DNA of 64,000 bases from Pseudomonas sp. CHM02 (GTDB lineage: Bacteria > Pseudomonadota > Gammaproteobacteria > Pseudomonadales > Pseudomonadaceae): assembly GCF_000612585.1 (NCBI RefSeq), contig NZ_JFCA01000023.1, positions 49,087 to 113,086 of the forward strand, given 5' to 3'. Positions 1-8,204 of the stretch are shown in pieces. A program made the translations under genes and the position numbers. Positions within the stretch are counted from its first letter, which is position 1, and every line of letters begins with the position of its first letter. The notes beneath the pieces are model-generated. The model saw nothing but the letters and a program-made list of their open reading frames with translations, did no database searches and was not told where the DNA came from.

Positions 1-1310
1 ATGTCTTTCTCAAAGGCCTGTGCTGCCTGCACCATTGACGGTTGGCGGGTTTTGAAGGTGGTCACCAGCGTATTTAGTTCATCGGCTGAGTATTGATGGT
101 CGTGTTTTTTTTTCAGCACGCCATTGGCCACGCCCCAATCGATCAAGGCGTCACGCTGGGCCGCTTGGGTAACGACCGGATCGGCCAGGCTTGCACCCTC
201 GGCCGCAAGCATCACCTGTGCGAAGCTCATGTTGGCCACTTTTCCAGGCGTCTCGGCTTCTATTGTCGCTGCAGCTACCGCCAGGTTGATCCAGGCCAGG
301 CTGCCATAGGTCACGCTGCTCGGAATGTCTTTGATCAGGAACACTGGAGCGCGAGCTGCCAGCAGCACGTGGGCGGCTGCGCCCGCCAGTTCAGGACTGG
401 TTTTTTTCTCCGCTACCAGGTGTTTGCTCAACGCATCAACCACCACCGACGCCGGCCTGCCCCAGTGTTTGTCGCTGGCGATGTCGAAGCCCGCGATGGT
501 ATTGCGCTGCGGGTTCCTGATGGACTCAGGGTCCAGTTGCAAGTTGATTGCAGCAAGGAGATAGTCCGTGGCGCTGTTCTCGGTGGCCAGGCCCTGCATC
601 TGCTCCTGAAGGACTTTTCCCATTTGCTGTGCCTCAGGAGAACCGATCAGCGCGTTCAAGGTAGCGGTCGGATCCCTTAGCGTTTCAGGAGAGAGAGACA
701 CCCGCTGCTGCAAGAACGCCAATAAAAGCCCCCTGGTTCCGATGACCAAAGGCTTTTCCTGAGCGTCTCCATAATTAAGCGTAAAAAGGCGTAGGCGGCG
801 TTGCTCATCCGTGTCCAAAGGCAACGGCCAGCTCAGCGCGCCTCCCAGGTTTCCCAAGGGGTGCTCAAGCGACTTGTCGATCAAAGCGCTCCCCAGACCG
901 GTCAGGGAAAATTGGCTATAGGGTAATAATTTACCGTAGCTATTGATAAAACACTCGAGCGTGGTCACCTGACCCACCACTGCGTAGTAAGGCGAATCCG
1001 GATGAACCACCACACGCGTTTCTTTGAGTGCTGCCTCCACCTGTGTTTTTGAGGCGTTCGGCCCCAACAGCCTGGCGACTTCGTTAAGGCTGTCGCCGAT
1101 TGCCTTCAAGTTGTGTTTATGGCCCAGTTTTTCGCTGAAGCTGACGGCTTCAGGGACGTTCACCCTGGTTGGCAGTGACGCCGTTTGTTCGTGCGTTTCT
1201 TCGTTCGACGCGGGCGTTTCGACCACCAGCGTGTTTACAGCACCTGCGGGTTGCTGGGAGGAGACGAAGTCGTATGTCGTGCGGGAAACAGGATCCGACG
1301 TAATGGTCAT
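1..1310 (-). CDS. Large toxin-like protein, N-terminal 436 residues (runs off left edge)
   Basis: The frame opens with ATG at 1310, preceded by AAGGTG at good spacing, and stays open to base 1, so the C-terminal part lies outside the window. The N-terminus begins MTITSDPVSR. Segments match the complete protein at 8205-12998: GNLGGALSWPLPLD here against GNYGGALSWPQPLD there, IKDIPSSVTYGS against VKDIPPTLTHGS, and MSFAQVM against MSYADVM, in the same order. It is therefore a paralogue of that large toxin-like protein and probably of comparable size. No signal peptide is visible and no catalytic domain is reached within the window. The function of this N-terminal region is unknown. By analogy with other very large Pseudomonas toxin-like proteins it may serve in delivery or scaffolding, which is inference only. 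Confidence 0.8.
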   Translation of the reverse strand, partial: MTITSDPVSRTTYDFVSSQQPAGAVNTLVVETPASNEETHEQTASLPTRVNVPEAVSFSEKLGHKHNLKAIGDSLNEVARLLGPNASKTQVEAALKETRVVVHPDSPYYAVVGQVTTLECFINSYGKLLPYSQFSLTGLGSALIDKSLEHPLGNLGGALSWPLPLDTDEQRRLRLFTLNYGDAQEKPLVIGTRGLLLAFLQQRVSLSPETLRDPTATLNALIGSPEAQQMGKVLQEQMQGLATENSATDYLLAAINLQLDPESIRNPQRNTIAGFDIASDKHWGRPASVVVDALSKHLVAEKKTSPELAGAAAHVLLAARAPVFLIKDIPSSVTYGSLAWINLAVAAATIEAETPGKVANMSFAQVMLAAEGASLADPVVTQAAQRDALIDWGVANGVLKKKHDHQYSADELNTLVTTFKTRQPSMVQAAQAFEKD

Positions 1311-1582
1311 GGAGACACCTTAATCAGGAGGATGGGTTGCGTCTTTGAAACGGAACTTCCCTTTGCCAAGACTCCCTGTCTGTGGGGGCGTCTGACCTTC
1401 AGGTTCCGATCCTCCGGTCCTGGTATCTGTTTTAATCTGTGTAAATGAAGGGACGAAATCTGCCGGAATCACCGCGTGATATCAGACGCGGCAGGTAGGT
1501 TTCTGCTTCAAATCAACGCGAAAACATAGCCCTGGCGCCTGATATTCGGGCAAACTCTCGGTTTTCCGCACTTGGCCAAGGC
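1311..1582. other. Divergent intergenic region between toxin gene and kinase operon
   Basis: These roughly 270 bases separate the minus-strand toxin gene from the plus-strand hybrid kinase and must hold both promoters. No convincing operator or long inverted repeat was found. The 3' end carries the AAGG ribosome-binding site at 1578-1581 that favours translation of the kinase from ATG 1589. Confidence 0.4.
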
Positions 1583-1588
1583 ATGCCC

Positions 1589-4500
1589 ATGACTCCCGCG
1601 TCGTCTATCGATGAAAAGAGCTTTCGTAACCTCCTGAGCCGAAACGTCGCCCTGCCTTTGGGCGTGGGCGTGCTCAGTGCGGTGTTTTTCGTCGTATTGA
1701 TCACCTACCTGTTGTCGGTGATTCAGTGGGTGGAGCACACCGATCGGGTTATCAATAACCTCAATGAGTCGTCCAAGCTGACCGTTGACCTGGAAACCGG
1801 CATGCGCGGGTTCCTGATCACCGGCGACGAGCATTTCCTCGACCCTTACGAGGTGGCCAAGCCGCGGATCATTGCCGACCTGCGCAACCTGCAGGAGCTG
1901 GTGGCGGACAACCCGCAGCAGGTGGATCGCCTCAAGCGCCTGGAAGCCCTGCAGATCGAGTGGAACAACTACGCCCAGTCGATGATTGACATGCAGCGCA
2001 CCAGCGGCGACTACCGCAGCGCGGTCAAGGCGGGCCGTGGCAAGCGCCTGACCGATGAGATCCGTAAGGAATACGACGATGCGGTGGCGATGGAGCAGCA
2101 GTTCCGTATCACCCGCAATGAAGAAGTGACCCGCACCACCGTGGTCAGCGTGACCTTGTACTTGGCCTTCGTACTGGGCCTGAGTGGTTTCCTGGCCTAC
2201 ATCGGTCGCAAGAATTTAATTGCACTGTCAGAGAGTTACAGCGCAAACCTCGCGTCACAACAGAAGATCGCGCGACGTCTCGAACAGCAAGCCTGGCTGC
2301 GTAACGGCCAGACCGAACTGGCTGAACAGGTGCTCGGCCAACTCAGCCTGAATATGCTCGGGCGCAATATCCTGCAATTCTTTTCCCAGTACATGGGCTC
2401 GGCCGTTGCCGCGCTGTACGTGCGTGAAGAACACGGCGGCCTCAGGCGCGTCGCCACCTACGGTTTCTCCCGCGAGCAGGAGCAACTGGAGCAGGCGATC
2501 TACAGTGACGAAGGCATCGTCGGCCAGGCGGCCCAACTGGATCGCCTGATTCGCCTGGACGACGTGCCGGTGGACTACTTCAAGGTCAGCTCGGGCCTGG
2601 GCGAAGGTCATACCCGCAGCGTGCTGGTCATGCCCACCAGTGATGACGACCGTGTCAATGGCGTGATCGAACTGGGTTTCCTGCGCCCGCTGGAAGAGCG
2701 CGACGAAGAGCTGCTGGAGCTGATCGCCGGCAACATCGGCACCTCCATCGAGGCCGCCCGTTATCGCCAGCGCCTGCAGGAGGTGCTGGCCGAGACCCAG
2801 CAGCTCAACGAAGAGCTGCAAGTGCAGCAGGAAGAACTCAAGACCGCCAACGAAGAGCTGGAAGAACAGTCGCGCATCCTCAAGGAATCCCAGGCCCACC
2901 TGGAAACCCAGCAAGCCGAGCTGGAGCAGACCAACGAACAGTTGGCCGAGCAGACTCAGATCCTGGCCGAGCAACGCGACGCCATGGACCGCAAGAACGT
3001 CGAACTCAACCAGGCCCAGCTCGAGCTGGAAGACCGTGCCGAAGAGTTGCAGCGCTCCAGCAAGTACAAATCCGAATTCCTCGCCAACATGTCCCATGAG
3101 CTGCGCACACCGCTGAACAGCTCGCTGATCCTGGCCAAGTTGCTGGCCGAGAACGCCCAGGAGAACCTCAGCGCCGAACAGGTCAAGTTCGCCGAGTCGA
3201 TCTATTCCGCCGGCAATGACCTGCTCAACCTGATCAACGACATCCTCGACATTTCCAAGGTGGAAGCCGGCAAACTTGAAGTGCGCCCGGAAAACTCCAG
3301 TGTGGCGCGCCTGGTCGACGGCCTGCGCGGGATGTTCGAGCCGCTGGCAGCCGAACGCAAGCTGAGCTTCCAGGTGGATGTGCAGGAAGGCTCGCCGACC
3401 ATGCTGTTCACCGACCGCCAGCGCCTGGAACAGATCCTCAAGAACCTGCTGTCCAACGCGGTCAAGTTCACCGAGCAGGGCGACGTCAGCCTTTGCGTCT
3501 CGCGTGCGCCAGGGGAGGGCATTGCCTTCACGGTGCGCGACTCTGGCATCGGCATTGCCCCGGACCAGCAGGAAAGCATCTTCGAAGCGTTCCGCCAGGC
3601 CGATGGCACCACCAACCGCCGTTACGGCGGCACTGGCCTGGGCTTGTCGATCTCCCGCGACCTGGCCACGCTGCTGGGCGGTTATATCAGTGTGACCAGC
3701 GAGCCCGGCAAGGGCAGTGTCTTCACCCTGGTATTGCCGGAGCAGTATGTGGAGCGCGAAGAAGACGCTGCGCCGATCGAGCCGCCACGCCAGGCGGTGG
3801 TTGTGCCGGCCCCGGCCCCGGTCAGGGTTTCCCCGCTGCCGGTGGCCGATGCCAGCCAGATCCCGCGCTTTGCCGACGACCGCGACAAGGCCCCGTTCTC
3901 CACGCGCTGCATCCTGGTGGTGGAAGACGAGCCGAACTTCGCCCGTATCCTTTTCGACCTGGCCCATGAGCTGGGCTACCACTGCCTGGTGGCGCACGGC
4001 GCAGACGAGGGCTACAGCCTGGCCGAGGAATACGTGCCCGATGCGATCCTGCTGGACATGCGCCTTCCGGACCATTCCGGGCTGACCGTGCTACAGCGCC
4101 TGAAAGAGCACGCCAACACCCGGCATATCCCGGTGCATGTGATTTCCGTGGAAGACCGCGTCGAGGCCGCCATGCACATGGGCGCCATCGGCTATGCGGT
4201 CAAACCCACCACCCGCGAAGAGCTCAAGGACGTGTTTGCGCGCCTGGAAGCCAAGCTGACCCAGAAGGTCAAGCGCGTGCTGCTGGTGGAGGACGATGAC
4301 CTGCAGCGTGACAGCATCGCCCGCCTGATCGGCGACGATGACATCGAGATCACCGATGTCGGTTACGCCCAGGCCGCCCTGGACCTGCTGCGCACCAATA
4401 TCTACGATTGCATGATCATCGACCTCAAGCTGCCGGACATGCTTGGCAACGAGCTGCTCAAGCGCATGGCCACCGAGGACATCTGCTCGTTCCCACCGGT

Positions 4501-5086
4501 GATCGTCTACACCGGGCGCAACCTGACCCGGGATGAAGAGGCCGAACTGCGCAAGTATTCGCGCTCGATCATCATCAAGGGCGCCCGCTCGCCAGAGCGC
4601 CTGCTGGATGAAGTCACACTCTTTCTGCACAAAGTCGAATCCCAGCTGTCCCATGATCGCCAGAAGATGCTCAAGACCGCCCGCAGCCGCGACAAGGTCT
4701 TCGAGGGGCGCAAGATCCTGCTGGTGGACGACGATGTGCGCAACATCTTCGCCCTGACCAGCGCCCTGGAGCACAAAGGCGCGGTGGTGGTCATCGGGCG
4801 TAACGGCCAGGAAGCCATCGATAAACTCAATGAAGTCGATGATATCGACCTGGTGCTGATGGACGTGATGATGCCGGAAATGGACGGTTACGAGGCCACC
4901 ACCTTGATCCGCCAGGACCCGCGCTGGAAAAAGCTGCCGATCATCGCGGTGACGGCCAAGGCCATGAAGGACGATCAGGAGCGCTGCCTCGCGGCGGGTT
5001 CCAACGATTACCTGGCCAAGCCAATTGATCTGGATCGTCTGTTCTCACTGATTCGCGTATGGCTACCGAAGATGGAACGCATTTAA
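1589..5086 (+). CDS. Hybrid sensor histidine kinase, CHASE3-GAF-HisKA-HATPase with three receivers
   Basis: A membrane-bound hybrid kinase of about 1165 residues. An ATG at 1583 is in frame, but AAGG at 1578-1581 is too close to it and well spaced for ATG 1589, so 1589 is preferred. Numbering from 1583: two membrane helices (about 25-50 and 195-215) flank a CHASE3-type helical sensor. A GAF-like domain (about 240-390) and a long Gln/Glu-rich coiled coil (about 395-495) follow. The HisKA box SHELRTP has phospho-acceptor H505, then comes a HATPase with GIGIA and GGTGLGLS. Three receivers follow with D825 (LLDMRLPD), D947 (IIDLKLPD) and D1094 (LMDVMMPEMDG). It begins a plus-strand operon with cheR directly behind (zero spacing). 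The input signal is unknown. Linkage to CheR/CheB suggests control by methylation or a shared phosphorelay with the following kinase. Confidence 0.93.
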   Translation: MTPASSIDEKSFRNLLSRNVALPLGVGVLSAVFFVVLITYLLSVIQWVEHTDRVINNLNESSKLTVDLETGMRGFLITGDEHFLDPYEVAKPRIIADLRNLQELVADNPQQVDRLKRLEALQIEWNNYAQSMIDMQRTSGDYRSAVKAGRGKRLTDEIRKEYDDAVAMEQQFRITRNEEVTRTTVVSVTLYLAFVLGLSGFLAYIGRKNLIALSESYSANLASQQKIARRLEQQAWLRNGQTELAEQVLGQLSLNMLGRNILQFFSQYMGSAVAALYVREEHGGLRRVATYGFSREQEQLEQAIYSDEGIVGQAAQLDRLIRLDDVPVDYFKVSSGLGEGHTRSVLVMPTSDDDRVNGVIELGFLRPLEERDEELLELIAGNIGTSIEAARYRQRLQEVLAETQQLNEELQVQQEELKTANEELEEQSRILKESQAHLETQQAELEQTNEQLAEQTQILAEQRDAMDRKNVELNQAQLELEDRAEELQRSSKYKSEFLANMSHELRTPLNSSLILAKLLAENAQENLSAEQVKFAESIYSAGNDLLNLINDILDISKVEAGKLEVRPENSSVARLVDGLRGMFEPLAAERKLSFQVDVQEGSPTMLFTDRQRLEQILKNLLSNAVKFTEQGDVSLCVSRAPGEGIAFTVRDSGIGIAPDQQESIFEAFRQADGTTNRRYGGTGLGLSISRDLATLLGGYISVTSEPGKGSVFTLVLPEQYVEREEDAAPIEPPRQAVVVPAPAPVRVSPLPVADASQIPRFADDRDKAPFSTRCILVVEDEPNFARILFDLAHELGYHCLVAHGADEGYSLAEEYVPDAILLDMRLPDHSGLTVLQRLKEHANTRHIPVHVISVEDRVEAAMHMGAIGYAVKPTTREELKDVFARLEAKLTQKVKRVLLVEDDDLQRDSIARLIGDDDIEITDVGYAQAALDLLRTNIYDCMIIDLKLPDMLGNELLKRMATEDICSFPPVIVYTGRNLTRDEEAELRKYSRSIIIKGARSPERLLDEVTLFLHKVESQLSHDRQKMLKTARSRDKVFEGRKILLVDDDVRNIFALTSALEHKGAVVVIGRNGQEAIDKLNEVDDIDLVLMDVMMPEMDGYEATTLIRQDPRWKKLPIIAVTAKAMKDDQERCLAAGSNDYLAKPIDLDRLFSLIRVWLPKMERI

Positions 5087-5917
5087 GTGGAGCAATGTTT
5101 TTTGGATAAAAGCAGCGATATTGAGCTGCGCCTGTTGATCGAGGCGATTTACCTCAAGTACAGCTATGACTTCCGGGACTACTCCGGGGCGTCGGTGAAA
5201 CGCCGTGTGGCTCACGCCCTGCGCCAGTTCGATTGCGCGACCATTTCCGCCTTGCAGGAGCGTGTGTTGCATGATCCGTCCGCGTTCATGCAGTTGCTGC
5301 AGTTCCTGACGATCCCGGTGAGCGAGATGTTTCGCGACCCGTCGCACTTCCTGGCGATCCGCCAGGAAGTGGTACCGCTGCTCAAGACCTATCCGTCGAT
5401 CAAGATCTGGATCGCCGGTTGCAGCACGGGCGAGGAGGTCTACTCCATGGCCATCCTGCTGCGCGAAGAAGGCTTGCTGGAGCGCACGATCATCTACGCC
5501 ACCGACATCAACCCGGCGTCGCTGGACAAGGCCAAGCAGGGCATCTTCTCGCTGGAGAACGTACGAGCCTACACCGCCAATTACCAGCAGGCCGGCGGCC
5601 AACGTTCATTTGCCGATTACTACACTGCGGCATACGATTACGCGATCTTCGATAAAACGCTGCGCGAGAATGTCACCTTCGCCGACCACAGCCTGGCGAC
5701 CGATAGCGTATTCTCAGAAACTCAGTTAATTTCATGCCGCAACGTACTGATTTACTTCAACAAAAAATTGCAGGATCGCGCGTTTGGATTGTTCCATGAG
5801 TCGCTGTGCCATCGCGGCTTCCTGGTGCTGGGCAGCAAGGAGACGCTGGATTTCTCTGCGTTCGGCAAACAGTTCGAACCCTTGGTCAAACAGGAACGGA
5901 TCTACCGCAAGCTATGA
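5087..5917 (+). CDS. cheR: CheR-family protein-glutamate O-methyltransferase
   Basis: SAM-dependent methyltransferase of the CheR family, 276 codons. The N-terminal helical part holds YDFRDYSGASVKRRV, and the SAM-binding core shows IAGCSTGEEVYSMAILL followed by YATDINP and ISCRNVLIYF. The frame begins at GTG 5087 immediately after the kinase stop. A TTG at 5102 has a better placed GGAG (5089-5092), so the true start may be there. It overlaps cheB by ATGA. No chemoreceptor, CheA or CheW lies nearby, so the substrate is probably the kinase module itself or a distant receptor. This arrangement is common in Pseudomonas non-chemotactic signalling clusters. Family assignment is certain, the target is inferred. 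Confidence 0.93.
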   Translation: MEQCFLDKSSDIELRLLIEAIYLKYSYDFRDYSGASVKRRVAHALRQFDCATISALQERVLHDPSAFMQLLQFLTIPVSEMFRDPSHFLAIRQEVVPLLKTYPSIKIWIAGCSTGEEVYSMAILLREEGLLERTIIYATDINPASLDKAKQGIFSLENVRAYTANYQQAGGQRSFADYYTAAYDYAIFDKTLRENVTFADHSLATDSVFSETQLISCRNVLIYFNKKLQDRAFGLFHESLCHRGFLVLGSKETLDFSAFGKQFEPLVKQERIYRKL

Positions 5918-6519
5918 ATCAAGCGGCTGCCAGCCCGGCATCGGTCCGGGGTATCGAGGCTATCGTCATCGGCGCATCCGCCGGTGGCGTGGAGGCGTTG
6001 CTGACGATATTCGGCGAGCTGCCCGCACATTTCGGGCTGCCGATCATCACCGTATTGCACCTGCCGGATGAGCGTCGCAGCCAACTGGCGGAGGTGTTTG
6101 ACCGGCGCGTGGCCATGCAGGTGGTCGAGGCGCGCGACAAGGAAGTGCTCAAGCCGGGCACGTTGTATTTTGCCGGCCCTGGTTATCACTTGTCGGTGGA
6201 GCATGATCGCAGCCTCTCCCTCAGCCAGGAAGACCGGGTGCACCACTCGCGGCCGGCGATCGATTTCCTGTTTTCCTCCGCCGCCGATGCCTATGGCAAA
6301 GGCCTGCTTGCTATTCTGCTGACCGGCGCCAACCAGGACGGCGCCCGTGGCCTGGCCCACGTCAAGCAACTGGGCGGTACCACCGTTGTGCAAGAACCGA
6401 CTGAAGCACGCGTCGCTGTCATGCCCCGTGCAGCCCTGGCGCTGCATACACCCGACCACATTCTGACGTTGAGCCGCATTGGCTCACTGCTGGCTTCCCT
6501 GGAATATTCCCCATGTTAA
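5914..6519 (+). CDS. cheB: Stand-alone CheB methylesterase domain
   Basis: The start is ATG 5914, overlapping the cheR stop as ATGA. The 201-residue product has only the CheB catalytic domain, with no N-terminal receiver. The serine nucleophile S22 is in IGASAGG, H49 in TVLHLPDE and D142 in LLTGANQDGARG, so the Ser-His-Asp triad is intact. The enzyme should hydrolyse glutamyl methyl esters or deamidate glutamine on a receptor-like partner, opposing the upstream CheR. Without its own receiver, activity is presumably controlled by another protein of the operon. The last codons overlap the start of the next kinase gene by 7 bases, implying coupled translation. Confidence 0.92.
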   Translation: MNQAAASPASVRGIEAIVIGASAGGVEALLTIFGELPAHFGLPIITVLHLPDERRSQLAEVFDRRVAMQVVEARDKEVLKPGTLYFAGPGYHLSVEHDRSLSLSQEDRVHHSRPAIDFLFSSAADAYGKGLLAILLTGANQDGARGLAHVKQLGGTTVVQEPTEARVAVMPRAALALHTPDHILTLSRIGSLLASLEYSPC

Positions 6520-7706
6520 GTACTGTCCAGGCCAAACTGCTGATCGTCGACGATCTGCCGGAAAACCTGTTGGCCCTCGAAGCGCTGATCAAGCGCGAGG
6601 ACCGCCAGGTGTTCAAGGCATTGAGTGCCGACGAGGCCTTGTCCCTGTTGCTGGAGCACGAGTTCGCCATGGCGATTCTCGACGTGCAGATGCCCGGCAT
6701 GAACGGGTTCGAGCTGGCCGAATTGATGCGCGGTACCGAAAAGACCAAGAACATCCCGATTGTGTTCGTCAGTGCCGCCGGCCGCGAACTCAATTACGCC
6801 TTCAAGGGCTACGAAAGCGGCGCCGTGGACTTCCTGCACAAACCGCTGGATATCCACGCGGTGAAGAGCAAGGTCAATGTGTTCGTCGACCTGTATCGCC
6901 AAAGCAAGGCCATGAAGCTACAGGTCGAAGCCCTGGAGCGCAGCCGTCGCGAGCAGGAACTGCTGCTGACGCGCCTGCAGGCGACCCAGGCCGAGCTGGA
7001 GCAGGCCGTGCGCATGCGTGACGACTTCATGTCGATCGTCGCCCACGAAGTGCGCACGCCCCTCAATGGGCTGATCCTCGAGACTCAACTGCGCAAGATG
7101 CACCTGGCCCGGGACAACGCCGCGGCGTTCACCCTGGACAAGATGCACGCCATGGTCGACCGCGATGAGCGCCAGATCCAGAGCCTGATCCGCCTGATCG
7201 AAGACATGCTCGATGTCTCGCGCATCCGCACGGGCAAGCTCTCCATTCGCCCGGCGCGCTTCGACCTGGCGCAACTGGTGCGCAACCTGGTGGAAAATTT
7301 CGCCCCACAAGTGGCGGCCGCCAACTCTTCCATGCAATTGACCGCCGAAGAGCCGGTCGAGGGTAACTGGGATGAGTTCCGCATCGAGCAAGTGGTGACC
7401 AACCTGCTCACCAACGCGCTGCGTTATGGAGCCAAGAGCCCCGTGGATGTGCGGGTGTACACCGAACACGGGGAAGCGCGGATTGAAGTGCGTGACCGCG
7501 GCATCGGTATCAGCGAAGAGAACCAGAAACGTATCTTCCAGCAGTTCGAGCGCGTCTCGGCCAGCCAGGTGGCGGCGGGTCTTGGGCTTGGCCTGTTTAT
7601 TTCCGAGCAAATCGTTGCAGCTCATGGCGGCACCATCGAGGTCGAAAGCCGGATAGGCGAGGGCGCCCTTTTTCGGGTGTGCCTGCCCCTTGAACAGCCG
7701 GCATGA
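6513..7706 (+). CDS. Receiver-histidine kinase (REC-HisKA-HATPase)
   Basis: A soluble 397-residue protein. The N-terminal receiver begins KLLIVDDLPENLLALE with D57 in ILDVQMPGMNGFEL and a C-terminal KPL lysine motif. A coiled coil (about 130-165) leads to HisKA with H178 in IVAHEVRTPLNG, and a HATPase with DRGIGIS and GLGLGLF. No membrane helix is visible. The gene starts inside the end of cheB. A kinase with an N-terminal receiver can accept phosphate from the upstream hybrid kinase and pass it on, which fits a multi-step relay ending in the single receiver at 7785-8162. That path is inferred from gene order. Confidence 0.92.
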   Translation: MLSTVQAKLLIVDDLPENLLALEALIKREDRQVFKALSADEALSLLLEHEFAMAILDVQMPGMNGFELAELMRGTEKTKNIPIVFVSAAGRELNYAFKGYESGAVDFLHKPLDIHAVKSKVNVFVDLYRQSKAMKLQVEALERSRREQELLLTRLQATQAELEQAVRMRDDFMSIVAHEVRTPLNGLILETQLRKMHLARDNAAAFTLDKMHAMVDRDERQIQSLIRLIEDMLDVSRIRTGKLSIRPARFDLAQLVRNLVENFAPQVAAANSSMQLTAEEPVEGNWDEFRIEQVVTNLLTNALRYGAKSPVDVRVYTEHGEARIEVRDRGIGISEENQKRIFQQFERVSASQVAAGLGLGLFISEQIVAAHGGTIEVESRIGEGALFRVCLPLEQPA

Positions 7707-7784
7707 AATCAATCGTCACCTCGACGCAACCTCTGCGTGACCCCATGGTCGTAATTGCAGCAATTGACCGGACAAAGGCTTCCC

Positions 7785-8162
7785 ATGAGTGAAGATGCAC
7801 AAGATGTCGTTCTGATCGTCGAGGACGACGAATCCATTATGTTTGTGCTGGGTGAATACCTGGCCGGCCTGGGCTATCGGGTGTTGAAGGCGATCGATGG
7901 GGAGCAGGCCTTCGAAATTCTCGCGACCAAACCGCACCTGGACCTGATGGTCACCGACTACCGTTTGCCGGGCGGCATTTCCGGGGTGCAGATCGCCGAG
8001 CCCGCGATCAAGTTGCGCCCCGAATTGAAGGTTATTTTCATCAGCGGTTACCCGCAGGAAATCCTCGACTGCAACAGCCCGATCACGCGTAACGCGCCGA
8101 TTCTGGCCAAGCCGTTCGATCTGGATACGCTGCAAGAGCATATCCAGCGCTTGCTGGCATGA
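7785..8162 (+). CDS. Single-domain response regulator
   Basis: A 125-residue stand-alone receiver. ATG 7785 has AAAGG at 7774-7778, six bases upstream, so it is chosen over the in-frame ATG at 7755. The acidic pair is in VLIVEDDES, the phospho-acceptor is D58 in VTDYRLPGG, and the conserved Lys is in LAKPFDLDTL. There is no output domain, so it acts by protein contact, as CheY-like or Spo0F-like relay receivers do. It is the last gene of the plus-strand signalling operon, 78 bases after the kinase, and is followed by a hairpin terminator shared with the convergent toxin gene. Confidence 0.92.
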   Translation: MSEDAQDVVLIVEDDESIMFVLGEYLAGLGYRVLKAIDGEQAFEILATKPHLDLMVTDYRLPGGISGVQIAEPAIKLRPELKVIFISGYPQEILDCNSPITRNAPILAKPFDLDTLQEHIQRLLA

Positions 8163-8167
8163 GCAGG

Positions 8168-8191
8168 GCGGCGTCTGTAACAGGACGCCGC
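8168..8191. terminator. Bidirectional hairpin between receiver gene and toxin gene
   Basis: A perfect 8-bp stem GCGGCGTC / GACGCCGC with an 8-base loop lies in the 42-base gap between two convergent genes. There is no clear U-run on either side. It probably serves both transcripts. Confidence 0.65.
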
Positions 8192-8204
8192 ACATTTCGC
8201 AGGG

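Noticed and set aside
2255..4075. Long minus-strand open frame of about 600 codons
   Set aside because: It is antisense to the hybrid kinase, whose domains are all recognised. The minus frame is a GC-rich shadow without motifs.
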